In this document: in pieces, positions 61,898 to 64,000 of the stretch
Layout: each line of letters opens with the position of its first letter
Numbering within the stretch: position 1 is the first letter of the stretch
Assembly (NCBI GenBank): GCA_037133495.1
Contig: JBAXOA010000003.1
Span: 1-64,000, forward strand
Length of the DNA stretch: 64,000 nucleotides
Reading direction: 5' to 3'
Origin: JAAFHB01 sp037133495
GTDB taxonomy: Bacteria > Bacteroidota > Bacteroidia > Bacteroidales > Prolixibacteraceae
Made by a program: the position numbers and the translations under genes
Notes under the pieces: model-generated
The model's database searches: none
Seen by the model: the letters and a program-made list of their open reading frames with translations, nothing else
Told to the model about the DNA's origin: nothing

Positions 61898-62128
61898 ATG
61901 GAAACAATGCGAATTGAAATAATTAATCCTAAAGCGAAAAAACTTTTAAAAGATTTGGCAGATTTAAATTTAATCGTAATTAAAAAATCAGTTGAATCTA
62001 AGGATGAGTTCAAAGATGTATTATCAAAACTTCGCTCCAACTACCCCAATGAAGTGCCCTCATTAGATGAGATAACCCGAGAAGTTGAAGATGTAAGAGC
62101 TGCGCGTTATGCAAATAAAGCAAAGTAA
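61898..62128 (+). CDS. antitoxin of a PIN-type toxin-antitoxin pair
   Basis: A 76-residue charged protein with a predicted strand (METMRIEIINPKAKKLL) and helices, and a Lys/Glu/Arg-rich C-terminal half (about 50-76) suited to binding a toxin. No named family was recognised. It overlaps the PIN gene by 20 bases, the classic antitoxin-toxin layout, and would be an autorepressor if it binds DNA. Confidence 0.78.
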   Translation: METMRIEIINPKAKKLLKDLADLNLIVIKKSVESKDEFKDVLSKLRSNYPNEVPSLDEITREVEDVRAARYANKAK

Positions 62129-62519
62129 AATAGTAATTGATACCAATCTATGGATTAGCTATCTGATTACAAAGGGGTTTAAAAGATTAGATAAACTCAT
62201 TTATAGTGATAAAGCCCGTTTGATTTTTAGTCAAGAACTCATCGATGAATTTATAGCGGTGGCTCAACGCCCTAAGTTCAGAAAATATTTTAGTTCGGTT
62301 GATATTGCTAAATTGCTTGAAATATTCGGAACCTATGGTGAACTTATAAAAGTTACAAGCAACGTTTTGGTTTGCAGAGATTTAAAAGATAATTTTCTTT
62401 TGTCATTATCGTTTGATGGACATGCCGATTTTTTAATCACAGGAGATTATGACTTATTAGAATTAAAGAAATTTGGCAAAACCAACATATTGACAATTGC
62501 CGAATTTGAGTCACTTTAA
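62109..62519 (+). CDS. PIN-domain toxin (putative ribonuclease)
   Basis: A 136-residue PIN-fold protein. The acidic active site is visible: D11 in VIDTNLW, the QELIDEF glutamate near 43, CRDLKDNFLL near 90, and DFLITGDYDLL near 107-117. PIN toxins cut tRNA or mRNA with magnesium. The start overlaps the antitoxin stop by 20 bases. The pair is bracketed by copies of the neighbouring aminotransferase 3' end. Confidence 0.88.
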   Translation: MQIKQSKIVIDTNLWISYLITKGFKRLDKLIYSDKARLIFSQELIDEFIAVAQRPKFRKYFSSVDIAKLLEIFGTYGELIKVTSNVLVCRDLKDNFLLSLSFDGHADFLITGDYDLLELKKFGKTNILTIAEFESL

Positions 62520-62558
62520 TTACTATGGTCTTAATTGAGTTAATTCTGAACTAATTCA

Positions 62559-62643
62559 TCTTCAAATTTTCAAATATCCCAATGGCATTACCACATTCGC
62601 ACATTAATTTGTCCTTCCCGGATAAACGGTTAGTGCCACTTTC
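62559..62643. repeat. right direct repeat: 3' end of the intact aminotransferase gene
   Basis: This segment, the last ~40 bases of the aminotransferase frame and about 45 bases beyond it, is the likely source of the copy at 61732-61811. Identity is highest in the coding part (stop codon, RTN, P, Y and LKVA codons) and in TCTTCAAATTTTCAAAT. Confidence 0.8.
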
Positions 62644-63803
62644 AGACATTCAACAGCATGTTTCAGGTCTTCTATATTTAAAACGTAGGCTACCCTGACC
62701 TCGTTTTTCCCGATTCCTTTCGTTGAATAAAAACCGGAAGCAGGTGCCATCATTACTGTTTCGTTCTGATATTCAAACTCTTCCAGCATCCATTGGCAGA
62801 ATTTATCACTGTCATCGATGGGTAATCTTACAATCGAATAAAAGGCGCCCATAGGCATTGGTGAGTAAACGCCAGGAATTTCGTTCAAGGCATTAATGAA
62901 ATAATCCCGACGGCTCAGGTATTCTTTATACACCGCTTCCATATATTCAGGAGGTGAATCGACCGCAGCCTCTGCAACCACCTGTCCCAGCATTGGAGGA
63001 CAAAGCCGTGCCATGGCTAATTTGAGTATTGATTTAATAATCGATTTGTTTTTCGATACAACAGATCCGATTCTGATTCCGCAGGCGCTGAAACGTTTGG
63101 ATATCGAATCGATCATGATCACATGATCACTGATTCCATCAAGCTCAAGTACCGAATGGTGTACTTTCCCATCATAAACAAATTCGCTGTAAACTTCATC
63201 TGAGATCAGATACAAATCATATTTAATAATCAGGTTCCGTAACTTTTCCAACTCCTCTTTTGTATAAACATAACCCGTCGGGTTGTTGGGGTTGCAGATG
63301 AATATCCCTTTTGTACGCGGATTAATTAACTTTTCAAAATCATCGATGGAAGGAAGTTTGAATCCATTTTCAATATTTGAGGTTATCGGACATATCACTA
63401 CGTCTGTTGCAATGGCAAAAGAGAGATAATTGGCATAGAATGGTTCAGGAACAATCACTTCATCACCGGGGTTGAAGCAAACCATAAAGGCAAACGAGAT
63501 TGCTTCAGAACCTCCTGTTGTGATCAGAATTTCGTCGGGATCAACTTCCAGATTGCGATCCCGATAATAGAGTGCCAACTTTTTTCTATATGAATCATTT
63601 CCAAAAGAATGACCATATGGGATTAATTCAAAATCAAAATTTCTGATCCGTTCAATAGCGTGAGGAGGCGTCTTAATATCAGGTTGGCCGATGTTAAGAT
63701 GATACACCTTTCTTCCCAAAGCTTTCGCTTTTTCAGAATATGGTACTAATTTGCGAATCGCCGATTCAGGTAATAATTCTCCTCTGTTCGAAATTTTAGG
63801 CAT
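62604..63803 (-). CDS. pyridoxal-phosphate aminotransferase (AspB family)
   Basis: A 399-residue class I aminotransferase. ICNPNNPTGYVY, SDEVYSEFVY and PLP lysine K236 in DSISKRFSACGIRIGS are all present, and the arginine near 375 (NEVRVAYV) would bind the substrate carboxylate. Likely an aspartate or branched-range aminotransferase; substrate not predictable. It is transcribed leftward from a TATCTTTG box. Confidence 0.9.
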   Translation of the reverse strand: MPKISNRGELLPESAIRKLVPYSEKAKALGRKVYHLNIGQPDIKTPPHAIERIRNFDFELIPYGHSFGNDSYRKKLALYYRDRNLEVDPDEILITTGGSEAISFAFMVCFNPGDEVIVPEPFYANYLSFAIATDVVICPITSNIENGFKLPSIDDFEKLINPRTKGIFICNPNNPTGYVYTKEELEKLRNLIIKYDLYLISDEVYSEFVYDGKVHHSVLELDGISDHVIMIDSISKRFSACGIRIGSVVSKNKSIIKSILKLAMARLCPPMLGQVVAEAAVDSPPEYMEAVYKEYLSRRDYFINALNEIPGVYSPMPMGAFYSIVRLPIDDSDKFCQWMLEEFEYQNETVMMAPASGFYSTKGIGKNEVRVAYVLNIEDLKHAVECLKVALTVYPGRTN

Positions 63804-63829
63804 TCTTTTGATTTATAATTTACCGCCGG

Positions 63830-63837
63830 CAAAGATA
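63830..63837 (-). promoter_or_regulatory. -7 element of the aminotransferase gene
   Basis: On the minus strand TATCTTTG fits TAnnTTTG and ends 27 bases before the ATG at 63803. No convincing -33 partner was found. The rest of 63838-64000 is AT-rich with no recognised feature. Confidence 0.5.
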
Positions 63838-64000
63838 CAATTATAATTATTCACTTATTAGCTGTTAATCCTTTCTTTTTGTTCCTGTAAAGTGCTGTTT
63901 AGTACAAATTATCATAGAATAAATAGTATTTGGCATCAATTTTATAATCATGTAACGACGTTATATTTATGGACTTTAGTCATATTTAGTTATGTAGAAT

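Noticed and set aside
62604..63803. The aminotransferase as the missing OvoB lyase
   Set aside because: It is 60 kb from ovoA, belongs to the AspB-type group, and nothing in its motifs points to C-S lyase activity.
1..64000. tRNA, rRNA or riboswitch candidates in the gaps
   Set aside because: No cloverleaf, CCA end with matching stems, or known riboswitch core was found by eye in the intergenic stretches; a covariance-model search would be decisive.

Overview
The window reads as a chromosomal stretch of a Bacteroidota bacterium, most likely an anaerobic or facultative member of Bacteroidales/Marinilabiliales. Evidence: the L28-L33-DUF4295 ribosomal operon, the divergent tamB/tsaD pair, TAnnTTTG-type -7 promoter elements, weak or absent Shine-Dalgarno sequences, a PPi-dependent phosphofructokinase, lipoproteins with Bacteroidota-like lipoboxes, and an extended cell-wall recycling cluster of the kind seen in this phylum. 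Genus assignment is inference only. No tRNA, rRNA, CRISPR array, transposase or phage gene was found.

Region 1 (0.2-21.3 kb): an ovothiol synthase gene (ovoA), then a large peptidoglycan salvage cluster. murQ and a MurK/NagK-type sugar kinase point left; a long rightward run encodes an amidase, a glycosyltransferase, a HIT-like DUF4922 protein, a SpoIID-like protein, a GH9-deacetylase fusion, an AmpG-like permease, a GHL10 glycosidase, a NagX-like acyltransferase, a GH3-remnant/beta-lactamase-fold protein and a UroD-like protein. A second salvage module (29.1-33.0 kb: transglutaminase-like lipoprotein, NlpC/P60 endopeptidase, Tat-exported L-Ala-D/L-Glu epimerase) would handle the peptide part.

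Region 2 (21.3-28.9 kb): a compact leftward operon for electron transfer. It encodes a membrane protein with the 14-residue His spacing of diheme cytochrome b, a membrane-anchored FeS-flavoprotein, two multiheme c-type cytochromes with 20 and 28 CxxCH motifs, and an outer-membrane beta-barrel-like protein. Together they look like a complete route from quinone or NAD(P)H to the outer membrane, and this is the best candidate for an undescribed system. The 28-haem protein carries an exact 219-bp tandem duplication.

Region 3 (33.0-50.3 kb): mostly housekeeping genes: TonB, TamB, TsaD, GlyA, a ClC channel, a serine hydrolase, YbjQ, an SPFH protein with a ribbon-helix-helix partner behind a striking palindrome, PFP and RsmE. 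It also holds a MITE-like inverted repeat and an 8-bp tandem repeat.

Region 4 (50.6-58.3 kb): an AT-rich accessory island. It has an HlyD-type adaptor, a C39-peptidase ABC exporter, a small HTH protein, two double-glycine-leader peptides, a small membrane protein sharing a C-terminal motif with one peptide, and three CPBP proteases that may give immunity. It also contains duplicated and broken gene pieces.

Region 5 (58.5-64 kb): rpmB-rpmG-DUF4295-(terminator)-ftsY-rimO, then a PIN-type toxin-antitoxin pair sitting between two copies of the 3' end of an aminotransferase gene, then the intact aminotransferase.
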